A DNA stretch of 64,000 nt, taken from Euclidia mi. Taxonomy: Eukaryota > Arthropoda > Insecta > Lepidoptera > Erebidae. Both the position numbers and the translations under genes were made by a program. How positions within the stretch are numbered: position 1 is the first letter of the stretch; the number at the start of each line of letters is the position of its first letter. Shown piece after piece: positions 8,564 to 19,690 of the stretch. The DNA is taken from the NCBI GenBank assembly GCA_944739405.2, contig OX123187.2, positions 80,978,814 to 81,042,813 of the forward strand, in the 5' to 3' direction. The notes below the pieces were generated by a model that had not been told where the DNA came from, did not search any database, and worked only from the letters and a program-made list of their open reading frames with translations.

Positions 8564-11500
8564 CGATGTCACAAAATTACGTCAGATCAATATTATTCAG
8601 TGGAACGCACGGAGCTTGCGACCAAAACGTAATGAACTAGAACTTTTACTATTACAAAATAAAATACACATTGCGTTAATATCGGAAACTTGGTTGGAAC
8701 CGGAATCGCACATTCATATAAATAGCTATAACATATTTAGAAAGGATAGAATAGATGGCTATGGCGGCGTAGCGATACTAATTCATAAGTCTATAAAAAC
8801 ACAACAATGCCCTGTCAACATAAACAACTCCGGCATAGAAATTATTTCGGTTTAACTCTTTGAATGTAACAAGATTGAGAATATAATTTTAATATATTGT
8901 CCGTCGTCAGTACCTACAACCTCGTCCGATTGGTAACAAATTTTTACATTATTTAGTAATAAATGCATTGTTGCGGGTGATCTAAATGGTCACCATTCAA
9001 CTTGGTCGAGTAAGACCGATGCGAGAGGGATACAGTTATATGATGCTGCATTAGAAACAGGATTTATATCTCTTAATGACGGTAGTGCGACTAGAATAAC
9101 TTGCGCTGATAACTCTGTTCAACAGACATCGCCTGACGTGACATTTGTATCTACCGACATAGTGCATTTATTAAATTGGAATGTGATAAACGAAAACTTG
9201 GGGAGTGATCACCTGTTTGTTAAAATTTCATACAAATATAATAGTGAAAATATATATTGTGAACGTAGAAAACGCAATTTTAAAATGGCTAATTGGTCTC
9301 AGTATAGTAAATGTGTAGAAAAGCACCTATTGAAACCTTTGAACATTGTCAGTGTACAATCTTTATACAATAATCTTATTGAGCAGATAAACAAGGCTAC
9401 GAATGAACATATACCGCTAATAAAATACTGTAGCAAAACAAATAACAATTTTAGACCTAAACCTTATTGGAATAGTACACTTTCTCACCTAGTTGCACAG
9501 CGTAGATTGGCCTTAAAAAATTTCAGAAAAAATCCTACTCCTGATAATTTGACCATACTGGAGCGAAAGACAGATGCGGCGAGGAAGGCTATCAGGCAGG
9601 CAAAGGTGAGTCATTGGCAAGGTTATTGTAGTAGCGTTGATGGACAAACGTCCAGTTCTGAGATGTGGAAACGGATGGGCTGGGTGAAGGGGCTTGCGTC
9701 GCCTAGACCACACGTTTCTAATGAACAAAAGATAAATCTCCTTTGTGAACTTGCACCTGATTATATTAGCCACAGACCCCAAAGTTTTGAATCACATAAT
9801 GATGTTCTGGAGAATGAATTTACGATACAGGAAATGTGTAATTGCTTAAAAAGAAAAGATACAGCACCAGGGATCGACGAAATTACATATTCACAAATTT
9901 ATCATTTATCGCCTGACAGCAAAATTTATTTATTGAATTTATTTAACTATATTTACAATACGGGGGTTGTCCCTCTACAATGGCGAAATATATTGGTGAC
10001 ACCAATACCTAAGATTTCAGCTAATAGTGGTTGCAAACTTCGCCCAATATCCTTAATGTCCTGTTTATGTAAAATATTTCACTCAATGTTGACAAAACGA
10101 CTTGAGTGGTATATAGAAAACAATAAATTGCTATCACCATATACGGCAGGATTTAGACGAGGTCAATCATGTCAGGATTGTCTAGTGAAGTTAATTAGCC
10201 AAATATATATAGGTTTTTCCCATAAAATGCCCACAGTGGCTTGTTTCGTAGATGTTTCCAACGCCTATAATAATGTCTTAGTTGATGTACTGACCAAAAC
10301 ATTAGATGAAATTAAAGTAGAGAAAAAGTTATGTCAATACTTATGGAACTTCTTGAGCGAAAGACACCTTATGATGCAAGACGGGGTTAACAAGAACCAT
10401 TATTTTGTTAGACACACTGGCAGAGGTTTAGCACAAGGTGATCCAATGTCACCAATATTATTTAATATCATTACAGCTAATTGTTTTAAAGAAGTTAAAA
10501 ATGTAATGCTATGTCAATACGCTGATGACTTTGTTTTCCATTATACATCCAGTAACTTACTGGAAAGTCAAATTAAGTTACAAGAAGCACTAAATACATT
10601 TTGTAATATTCTGGGTGCTATGGGCTTAGAGTTGTCAGCAAGCAAGTCTAAAATATGTGTATTTACTAGAGGATTCAGACAATTACAAATTGATTTAAAA
10701 ATTTATGGCAATAGTTTGGAGTTAGTAGACAATTATAAATATTTAGGGGTGTGGCTGGATAGATCGTTACGATGGAGTAAACATATAAATATACTAGTAG
10801 AGAATATACAAAGAAATCTGAATTTACTTAAAGTCTTGGCTGGTGCATCATGGGGTCTGCATCCCAAACATTTGAGACATATTTATATAGCCTTAATCAG
10901 GAGTCGTATAGACTACAGTAGTTATTTATATGACGCCAGTGCCAAGCGTCACTTAGATAAATTAAATAAAATACAAAACCAGGCTATGAGAATAATAGGA
11001 GGTTTCATTAAAACTACACCAATCCACGTTATGGAGAGTGAGCTTTGTGTTGTTCCACTGAATATAAGACGGAAATATTTAGCTTATAAATTTTGTCTTA
11101 AATCTATGTCTCTTGCGAATAATATCAATATTGAATTATTAGATCAACTTCATACCTTACAGTTAAATAGTTATTGGAGGAATAAAACTTTACCATTATT
11201 GGCTGTTACATACAATCAGGTGAAAAACCATAGGATAATGTCTTCCAATCCACTCTTTATGTTTACTTTAAGGACATGGGTTAGTAACATTGATGTCAAT
11301 AAGATCATTGTAGTGAATTTAGAGTCAGTTAAACATGCAAAACGATTCTATGATACCAATACATTAAGATGTGACACTGTTAGAGAGCTACAGACAAAAT
11401 ATAATGGATGGTTTTGTATATATACTGATGGATCGAAAGCTGTAGATGGTTGCGGAGCAGCATTCTATACACCTAATAATCCTAATCATGAGAACAATTG

Positions 11501-12272
11501 TTTTAAATTAAGTGAAAATACAACCATTATGACATTGGAACTCTTTGCAATCTCAGAAGCATTGACGTATGTCATAAATTGTGTACAATGTGAAAACATA
11601 GTGGTTTTCACGGATAGCAAAAGTGGATTACAACATATAGCTCGATGCGCCTCTGGACACAGAGGTGTATCGCTAGCATATGATATCCTATCTAAGATAG
11701 ATATATTACAGCTAAAGGGTGTTACACTGAGATTGCAATGGGTTCCATCTCATATTGGATTACGGGGTAATGAAAAGGTTGATACTCTAGCAAAGTTTGC
11801 TGCAAAAGATGGCACAGTAATCAATATTAATTTAGACTACTCTGAAATGTTACCTACCTATAAAAGAATATGCTATAATCAATGGAAAGAATATTTTGAT
11901 AAGCGATCTTTAGCTAAAGGGATATGGTACAAAACACTACAGCCTCAGCCTCATTGTGTACCCTGGTTTATCAACAGTAGACTTAGCAAAAAACTGATTG
12001 TTACAGCCCTTAGACTCAGATCTGGACACATTCCTTGTAACAAATTTAGCTTCATGATGAAGAAAACGAGTACCCCTAATTGTAGGGAATGTGGTGTGGT
12101 TGAGGACTTGCATCATTTGTTAATGGAATGTGTCCGATTTGATTCCCACAGAAGTCACCTGTTTAGAGTCATGAATTTAAACAGAATCAATATAAGCTTC
12201 TTTCACGAAATTTTAACCCAGCCGAACGCAGAGATGGCAAAGCTTCTGTTTGAATTCATGGCTCAGGTATAG
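8556..12272 (+). pseudogene. LINE ORF2 (endonuclease, reverse transcriptase, RNase H), two in-frame stops
   Basis: One continuous frame from ATG 8556 to TAG 12272, interrupted only by TAA 8853-8855 and TAA 8934-8936. Coding sense resumes in the same frame after each, so these are point changes and not frameshifts. Domains in order: AP-like endonuclease (NIIQWNARSL, SETWLEPE, then beyond the stops GDLNGHHSTW and SDHLFV); reverse transcriptase (APGIDEITYSQI, TAGFRRGQSC, GLAQGDPMSPILF, QYADDF); RNase H (YTDGSKAVDG, LELFAISEA, FTDSKSG, WVPSHIGLRGNEKVD); C-terminal CRECG...HHLLMEC. Catalytic residues of RT and RNase H are intact. In the LINE cycle this protein nicks the target and primes cDNA synthesis. 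The stops fall inside the endonuclease, so this copy cannot make full-length ORF2p unless they are read through. Confidence 0.92.
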
Positions 12273-12397
12273 GTTGTTTGTTATAAATTAATATTTAATT
12301 TGATTTGATAAGTACGTATTTAGGGTATGATGGGACCGACATATACAATGTATAAAGTGTCCCTTTAAATAAAATAGATCAAAAAAAAAAAAAAAAA

Positions 12398-12412
12398 AAC
12401 TTTCTTTTATTA
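12398..12412 (+). repeat. Right target-site duplication of the I/Jockey-group LINE
   Basis: Identical over 15 bases to 6858-6872. It directly follows the A run; the first two A may belong to either the tail or the target. Confidence 0.93.
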
Positions 12413-13540
12413 AAATTTATTGTTATTTTCATGTAAGAATGTAAAATGAAATAACAAAGGCAAAAAGTACTCGCATTTTATTGCGTTGAATTTGTTTTTA
12501 AACAGTATGCGTTGAGCGCCTTTCATCAAATAAAGCTGGGAGCATTAGACCTTAAGATTTGAATTAATCAGAAAAAAGGAAAATGATACTAAAGATATCA
12601 TTCTCACATTCACATACGGTGCAAGAAACGTACCAATAATACTAGTACTGAAAAAGTTCATACTTCATTTACACTTGACATCACAATTCCGAGTAATGAA
12701 CATCAAGACGAAAACGGTCTGGGCGCCGTTATCTAAGCATGATCGATCTTCTGTCATGATCTTTGATATATTTCTTCGAGAAGGTGAAATTTGAAGCTCG
12801 AAGTAAATGTATTTTGTAAATTTAAAGCGAAACGATGTCTCATTTTGCGCGAGTGTCGTTGAAATAAGATTTATTATATAGTTCAACAAAACTATGGTGA
12901 TGAATCGCGTTCTCTGTATGATTTTAGATAGGATTTGGATAGGTATAAAAATCTATTTTATTAGATAAACCTGTACTTGATATTTTTATCTTGATGTTAC
13001 AAAAGAAGTTAACAAATCTAAAAATTTAAAATGTCGTTCTTAGCATGCAAGCATGTTAGAAAGAAAACCTATTTTTTTATAATTGTACAAGTAATAACTA
13101 TTCATAGTTTTGGTTAAAATTTAAAGTTTCATGCAAAGCAGATATAAAAGACGTCGAAGAAGATGCACTTCGACTACAAGTTCAGACAGTTAAACGACTT
13201 GAAGTAACCGCCATGCCCCACTTAGGCCTAACAGCAGATGTGCCGAACCTGGCAGAGTCGAGGCAAACGCTGGTTGTGATTCTGTCACTGCGGGACGTCG
13301 ATTGACACTGCAGTAGAGTTACACACATCCCCTCTGCCACCGTCAATAGGCGTAGGAGGAGTCCATTATATGGGACTCTGCTGCGGAAAGAAAAAATACC
13401 GTTATGTGGATTTCGAGCGCTAAGGCAGAAAGAATCAAAATATAAATAAAAAGTCCAAATTTTGACCTCTAAGCGACAGGCTCTTTACGAACAATTTATT
13501 GACTTTGCAGACACCTCATTCAACATTTAACACAAAAAAC

Positions 13541-13594
13541 AATGCCACAAAATCGGCTAGACTGTTTAGACAGTCTAGCCGATTTTGTGGCATT
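13541..13594. repeat. Perfect 25-bp-arm palindrome with 4-base loop
   Basis: The left arm 13541-13565 begins AATGCCACAAAATCGGCTAG. The right arm 13570-13594 is its exact reverse complement, and the loop is TTAG. The loop is too short for a typical microRNA precursor. See the similar structure at 50090. Confidence 0.95.
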
Positions 13595-13930
13595 AGCACA
13601 TACATTAATGCGAAATAAATATTAACTACATTGTTAAAGTTTTCTGTTTGTACTGCATATCAAAGGACTAAGTCTCAATGTCACATTTCAGTTCTTGGAC
13701 TTTTATCTAATATTCAGAGATTGTTGATTTAGTTTTCAGACTAGACTTATAAAGGTTTATTCATACTCAGAACATCTTTTTCATTTATTAACAATATTCC
13801 AGAAATTTTGATAGTCATTAATTAAAGTTTGCCAAAATGTTGGCCCACTTAAATAAAATTACACTTGTTATGTTAACTAACTTACTTTCAATATTCAGTT
13901 TTATTTTTGTAGAAAGAAAAATAAAGAGTC

Positions 13931-13989
13931 TCATTGCGATTTTAAATATTACACGGGCCGCTAGTGTGTAATATTTAAAATTGTAATGA
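13931..13989. repeat. Imperfect 24-bp-arm hairpin
   Basis: Arms 13931-13954 and 13966-13989 pair with two mismatches around an 11-base spacer that contains GGCCGCTAG. It could be a small MITE remnant. No flanking duplication seen. Confidence 0.85.
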
Positions 13990-14953
13990 AACCCTTTCGA
14001 ACTATTTTCCTGTACCTATTTAATTCGAGTACAAAAAACAGTTTTTGGTCATTTGGATCGGTAGATGTTCTAAAAAAGGCAGGTCCATAATACTTAAAAA
14101 GAACATTTTTAACATAAAAAGTGAAATTTACGCAGATAGTCTTCTTAGAGTTGAATAAAACTTTTTCAACCCTATGCTTATCTACTTGCTCCTTTTAATA
14201 TCATCACTGCTGATCTTGGTTTCAACAAAATTTTCCAGCTTTCAACAAAGCTTCCACTTTAGGCCTTTTCCGGGATTTGAAAAACTTTTATTGACCTTAT
14301 CTCCACGGACACTAATGGGATTAAAGGGAGAGAGTAACTTTCTTAATTTATTGACAGTCGTACCTTCATTATCTTGAGATTGCTCGATTTTCTCAGCTCT
14401 GTGATAACGTTAGGTCAAAATTGCAAATGTCGCATTAGTGAATTATGTTCTTCTTTTTATTTTTTAAGGCAAGTCTCGACTGATAAATAGCTGTTGGAAG
14501 TTTAGGATAAGTGGTTGATACAATTTTCTTTATTGCTCCAGACTCTTCACAGACATAGTGTTCAGAGTCTGGCCTTGAAAACTGGGTAAGGTTTGCAGAG
14601 GTCAGTGGAAGCGATTAATTCATCTAGTCCCGGGCAAAGGTCTAACACAGGTACTGTGTTTTCACAGTCATTATATTTCAACTTACCTGAGATCTTCACT
14701 GATGTCAGGCTTGAGCTAAATTAGACAAATCATACAAATATATTGGCCAAAATAGATGAATGAAGTATCTTATAGCTACCAGGGTCCAGCTCGGCGTCTG
14801 GTTCAATTCCAATACAATTCGCGAAGCGACCATGTACTTTCCAAAGGGCGATATTTCCAATATATGTCACTAACTTTATCAATCGCTCACAACCTTTGCC
14901 GGCAATTTCAATAGCGACAGTTGCAAGGATATTAACTCAATTCTACAATAATA

Positions 14954-15224
14954 TTATCCAACAATTAATTGGCGGGCAATAGCCGAGTGGTGTACGTAAC
15001 GGACTGCCGAGACGATGGTCTCGGGTTCGATTCCCAAGTACCCTGGGCACACACCTCTGACTTTTTTGTTAATTATCGCTCGCTTAACAATGTGCCCGGT
15101 AGATGGCAATAGGCTCGCCCCCTATTACATTGGGACTAAAAACATAACTGGCGAAATGTGGGTGTGTAATACACCTCTGCCTACCCCTTCGAGGATAAAA
15201 GGCGTGAAGTTATGTTATGTTATG
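14954..15224 (+). mobile_element. SINE family 1, full copy with tRNA-like head
   Basis: The head near 14972 has an A box (TAGCCGAGTGG, 14991-15001) and a B box (GGTTCGATTCC), the internal pol III promoter of tRNA-derived SINEs. The body runs through AATAGGCTCGCCCCCTATTA and the tail is GCCTACCCCTTCGAGG followed by (TTATG)n. The 12-base TCTACAATAATA occurs at 14942-14953 and 15225-15236, a good candidate target duplication. Other copies are at 15760, 25123, 37339 and 49966. Confidence 0.85.
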
Positions 15225-15561
15225 TCTACAATAATACAAGGTCAAAACACGTTAACAAAAAGGAATTTTCCAGAACGACAAGTGAGAGATTTCTTTGCGG
15301 GAGCCAATGAGAAAGAATGAATGATTTGATAGTTCATAGTGTGACCATAGTCAAAATTTACAATAGACAAAGTAACACGCTACTAAACTGATATAATCGA
15401 TCCAACTTATCATAAATAATAGTTCTATTTCAAACACATCGGTTTTCTTAAAGCGACGTCAAGTCTAGGAATGCTGATGATGTAGTAATTGAAAATTGAA
15501 ATTAATTATATGGATAAATTTTAATACCATCTTTTGCTCTGTATGCCTTTATTATTTTACC

Positions 15562-15597
15562 TTTTTTATCTTAGAGCAACTGCTCTAAGATAAAAAA
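15562..15597. repeat. 17-bp-arm palindrome with 2-base loop
   Basis: TTTTTTATCTTAGAGCA (15562-15578) and its exact reverse complement (15581-15597) flank AC. Function unknown. Confidence 0.92.
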
Positions 15598-15759
15598 AAT
15601 AATTGTCTTTTACTGTCAGTTATTTAACTTTAAAACTAATATATGAAACTGTTCTATTTAGCTTGCGTGATCAGAAAGTTTTAAACAGACTATTATTATA
15701 ACGTAGTAGATTCTTCTAACGCATTCAAAGTATCCAAAAATCTAATTTTTATATTTTTT

Positions 15760-16005
15760 TATATTGACCCACGCCTGTATCCCCGAAGGCAGACGTGTAA
15801 TATTACGCCCACATTTTGCCGTATGAATTTTAGGTCCTACGTAATTGGAGGTGATTCTATTGTCATTACTGGGCACATTGCTAGACTCCGTGCTGCTACT
15901 GAGAATTCGGCAAAAACTCAGTAACACTTTTCCCTACCCGGGGATCAAACCCGAGACTTCCCAATCAACAGAAGCATACGCTATCCACTGGACCTCGGAG
16001 GTAGT
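15760..16005 (-). mobile_element. SINE family 1, diverged copy
   Basis: On the minus strand a tRNA-like head (GTGGATAGCG A box region; B box GGTTTGATCCC near 15945) leads into the same body as the copy at 14954. The 3' end is at the CACGCCTGTATCCCCGAAGG side. It is more diverged than the first copy. Confidence 0.75.
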
Positions 16006-18221
16006 CAACAATAAGTTTCTAATACTGTAATGCCATTTTCTGCTATTGTAAGGTCTTTGTTCTAAACAATTATCCATTAACACGTTCCCCAATTTCCTTT
16101 TCTCCCTCTTCAGAAATAAAAAACAGATTAATCCCTGTTAATCTTTTTAGCAAGAAACAATTTTCTCCAAAACTTCTTTTATAATTTCACTCAGAGGCCG
16201 TGTTGAATTATTAATCCCAGTTGAATTTAACCCCAAATCTTTGAATTCTATGGTAAAAGCATTAACTTCAACAAGCATCTGCATAAAAACAAAGGCTGTG
16301 TAATCTTGTTAAGAAAATTTTAACAATTATTGCTACCGTTATCATGTATCAAATTAATATTAGACTCCCAATACTGTTCCAGTCACAGAGTAAAATATTG
16401 CCACAGCCACACATTGATGGCAGGATGGAATTTTGAAACACATACTGGTGTTTCAAAATTTTAATGTTTGTTTACTTTTTATGCTGTGGTTAGATTGGAA
16501 GGGGAACAAATTCAGAGTAATTCAGAGATTTTGTAAGTGGATCTTTTTTATGGTAATAATGTCTGTTAAAAATGGCATAAAGTTTCTACATCGCCTTATC
16601 TCTGGTCGCTTGTTTGATAATTTATTCAGTCGTGGTAAATGGGGTTTGGAACTTTCACGACGTATTTGAAGGTCACCACATTTACCCCCTTTGGGATAAC
16701 CGTTTCGATGAGTAATAAAATTATAACGTTATAGTTATAATATTGTTTTAATATTCAAATTTAGAACAGGTAATATTCGGGTTTAGTGTAAAGTAAGTAT
16801 AGGTACTCAAATTTAGAACAGGTAATATTCGGGTTTAGTGTAAAGTAAGTATAGGTACTTAAGTTTTAAAACTGTCTTTCGGGATATGTCCCACCAAGTT
16901 TCTTTATTTGAAAAGCGCTCTAATTTATTGAAATCCTTATTAATACATACCAAGTCATTGTCTTTGTTTCATGTATACGATATTTTGGAACTGATATCAT
17001 GGCTCTTGCGACGGTGCTATTAGTACTGCATCACAATTGCTTACTTACTTTTCTTTCGCCGGCGCTACAACACTTTGACGGTTTTGGCCTGTTCAACAAT
17101 GGTTTTCCATTCGGGACGGTCCTTGGCTTTTCTTCTTTAGTTGTTATGCCTTTTCATGGCTTTGAGTTCTTCCTAAATACAGTCACCTCACCTCTATCGT
17201 GGCTTCCTTTAGGTCTCTTATGATGCAGAACCATAACTGCGGCTGTATACATTTTACAAATAATGAAATCGGCCTATCCTCAAAAAAGTTTTTTTAAGTA
17301 AAAACGACAAAGTCTCAAATATATTTTCTTATATACTAGAAAACATGCGATGTGAAATAAATAAACCCATTATTGACACTTAATGAAACCATCTATCTAT
17401 ATAGAAGGGAAGAAAAGAAGAACACGAACGGTGTTTAGGCAGCTTTACCTTCTTTATATCCGTAATATTGCGCGAGAAAAGCCTTATTGGCATCACTGTC
17501 ATTTAAGGTCAGTGATTATTAAGTCCATATCCAACAGTTTTATAAAAAAAATAAACCATTCATAGCACAAATTTAAAATATTAATACGAAGAAGATTATA
17601 GCTATAAATACCACTTATCTTGGATAGCCTAAACTTGTCTAACTCCTTAAATAAATAAGCCTCAAAGAAGTGCTTAAGAATATCTTTAAAAGTATTAACT
17701 GGCCCCATTGCGTTCATAACTATAACAACTTAGAATTAGATCGTAATAGAGCCACCAAATTTATGTAAAAGGTTTTCAACTTCATTAAAATTCATTACAT
17801 TTCAAAGTTATATCAAAACATTTCGAGTTTGGAACACAAAAAAATCTCCTTTAACCGCTATTATCGTTTCAAATCTTACAGCTGTTACACACCCTCAGTT
17901 TTAACAGAGCGATATACTGTAAAATCCAAAAAAAACGTCTATTTACTTGTGGCTACAATGTGGCGCATCTTAACTTCAAATTTACAAGCTGATTGCTTGA
18001 TGATTAAAATCATTCACACACATTTAGTTTTATATTAACTGGCACGTCCTCAATGCTAGGGTGCGACACACAGTTCCGATAGTTTTCTTAAAAATACAGG
18101 TAGATCGTACAGGCTGACTGCATGGATGACAAAATAGTCTAAGCCCCTTCGTAGCTTAACACCCAGAGACAGTGTGTTCTATCACCACTATAATTGACGC
18201 ACACTTTAAATTATTGCCAAT
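16006..18221. other. Gene-free stretch with repeat remnants
   Basis: Apart from the 52-bp duplication, the only recognisable piece is 17040-17220, which starts GCCGGCGCTACAACACTTTG and reads like a common lepidopteran interspersed repeat; I cannot name its family with certainty. Open frames here are short and unsupported. Confidence 0.4.
16756..16859. repeat. Exact tandem duplication of 52 bp
   Basis: The unit CAAATTTAGAACAGGTAATA... occurs at 16756-16807 and again without a visible change at 16808-16859. No duplicated gene is involved. Confidence 0.95.
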
Positions 18222-18905
18222 TTTTTTTTCTTTTTTTTATTATAATTCACAAAACTGATGTTCAATCACAAAAACAATCAGGACAAGTTTAAACACAGTA
18301 TGATGATCGACACCTACTAGATGTGAATCCGACATGCATACTTATTGTAATCAAGACACAGTATCTATATTACATACTTAAAATTTAACGATAAAGCTAT
18401 TACTGTATAAAGTAATCAAAACGGAAAAACAATTAAAATTTTTACGATATGTTTAAATTAATGAAAACAGATAAACAATTAATTTATTATGACTCTAAGT
18501 TTAGACCTAACTGAAGCCACAGAACCAACGAAGACATCTATGTCACTACGGATGGTGTTAGCTAAGGAAAGCATTCGTGATATGGGTGAACATTGACCTA
18601 AGTTAGTTCGATTTTAGGGCAGTATGAAAGTTTTCCGGTTAATTAATCGGCTACTAATACGTGGGACATTAAAATTAACTTTTTCCAATAGCTCAGGAAA
18701 ACCATTAATTAATTTGAATAAAAACATTATATCTAGAACTTTCCTACGTGAGCTTAAAGATTTCATTTTATAATGACTCATCCTAGAGTTATAAGAGTTC
18801 AAAATACGGCATTTGTTATCCGTGTAACATAAAGTATATAAAAACCTTTTTTGCACACGCTCTATTCTGTCGGAATGTACCTGATAAAACGGACTCCAAG
18901 CCATA
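18222..18905 (-). pseudogene. 5'-truncated LINE: ORF2 C-terminal fragment and 3' UTR
   Basis: A minus-strand frame at 18904-18614 reads like the extreme C terminus of a Jockey/CR1-type reverse transcriptase (WSPFYQVHSDRIERVQKRFL, then LSSRRKVLDIMFLFKLINGF). Low-similarity coding seems to continue to about 18490. A 3' UTR follows, ending in an interrupted A run (T run on the plus strand at 18222-18240). The RT core and everything upstream are missing, as expected of incomplete reverse transcription. Confidence 0.75.
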
Positions 18906-18956
18906 CTACAGTATTCTAGTATATTTATTGTTTAGAATAATAATAATCATATTCTA

Positions 18957-19195
18957 CCACATTCGCACAACACCATCTAGTCCCAAACTAAGCAGAACTT
19001 GTATTATGGGTACTAGACAATGGATAAACATACATATATACTTTTTTTTTGTAAATACATACATATTATACATAGAAACACCCAGACTAAGACAAACATC
19101 CATGTTCATGCACACAAATGTTTGACTTGAGCGGGAATCGAACGTGAGTATCTATTGATTAAACGATTAGCGCCCTGCGATCCATAAAGAAAATC
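18957..19195 (-). mobile_element. SINE-like repeat, tRNA-like head
   Basis: On the minus strand a B-box-like CGTTCGATTCCC (near 19135-19146) lies in a tRNA-like head. The body includes AACACCCAGACTAAGACAAA (plus strand, about 19077), a motif I recall from a widespread lepidopteran repeat. Boundaries are approximate. Confidence 0.5.
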
Positions 19196-19205
19196 ATTTT
19201 AAAGA

Positions 19206-19690
19206 ATGGCAGGCTTGAAAAGTGGAAACAGGAAACTGATTCAAGACACTCATTATAATTATGGCCAAAACCTAGCAGCCAAAATACTAAAAAGTCTGAA
19301 CAGTTTTCTCTACACCCTATCCACAAGAGCTAACAACGCTTCTAAGAATAGAATCAACTTGTGGCGTGAAAAATTTTTTATCGCACCTTCATTCCACCGA
19401 CAGAGAAGTTACCTCCAGGATATAAACTTCCTTGGCCAACTTGGAAGGCACTCAATAGGCTGTGCACCCGGGTCGGCAGATCTATAGGTATTCTGATAAG
19501 GTGGAGTTATATCAACCCAAGCGAAAATAAGTGCGATTGCGAGTGTGTGTGAGTGAAAATAAGTGAGTGCACCACAAGCCCAGAATCGTGCCCATTATTG
19601 ACGACATGTACCAAACAAGGCCAAATGCGATGCGCATAGCCGAGTACTGGGCTAAAACGGTATGACAAGTGTTGCAATTGACAGGAAAAG
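19206..19690 (+). pseudogene. Degenerate LINE ORF2 C-terminal fragment
   Basis: Frames around 19400-19670 read TWKALNRLCTRVGRSIG, then IRWSYINPSENKCDCECV and later AMRIAEYWAKTV. This pattern (LNR.RT..GR...W, Cys motif, ...YWA) is the C-terminal signature of insect LINE reverse transcriptases. It is broken by stops and frameshifts. The open frame 19206-19487 may be an upstream part of the same fragment; I do not recognise its first 60 residues. Confidence 0.45.

Larger units (their letters stand above)
6873..12397 (+). mobile_element. Near full-length I/Jockey-group LINE flanked by a 15-bp duplication
   Basis: The 5.5-kb unit has a 131-bp 5' leader, a nucleocapsid-like ORF1, an ORF2 with AP-type endonuclease, reverse transcriptase, RNase H and a C-terminal Cys/His motif, a short 3' UTR and a run of 19 A from 12381. 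The leader begins near an insect-type initiator, TCAGTTG (6879-6885), as in internally promoted LINEs of the I and Jockey groups. The perfect duplication implies a fairly recent insertion, although ORF2 carries two stops. RNase H after the RT favours the I clade; the exact clade needs a tree. Confidence 0.92.
12413..14941. other. AT-rich gene-free stretch
   Basis: No coding region or family-level similarity seen. It contains two hairpins (13541, 13931, listed separately) and a GC-richer patch at 13200-13390 of unknown nature. Short ORFs such as 14174-14377 are low-complexity hydrophobic frames without support. Confidence 0.5.

Noticed and set aside
13143..13303. TATAAAAG followed by TCAGAC and a 30-codon ORF (ATG 13214), like a small promoter plus first exon
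   Set aside because: The TATA lies about 41 bases before the candidate start, too far, and no further exon or domain follows.
13541..13594. MicroRNA precursor
   Set aside because: The 4-base loop and 25-bp perfect arms do not suit a Drosha/Dicer hairpin.
14972..15045. Possible genuine tRNA gene
   Set aside because: It has A and B boxes but is followed by the SINE body and tail, and the same head occurs in other SINE copies; no clean cloverleaf was confirmed.
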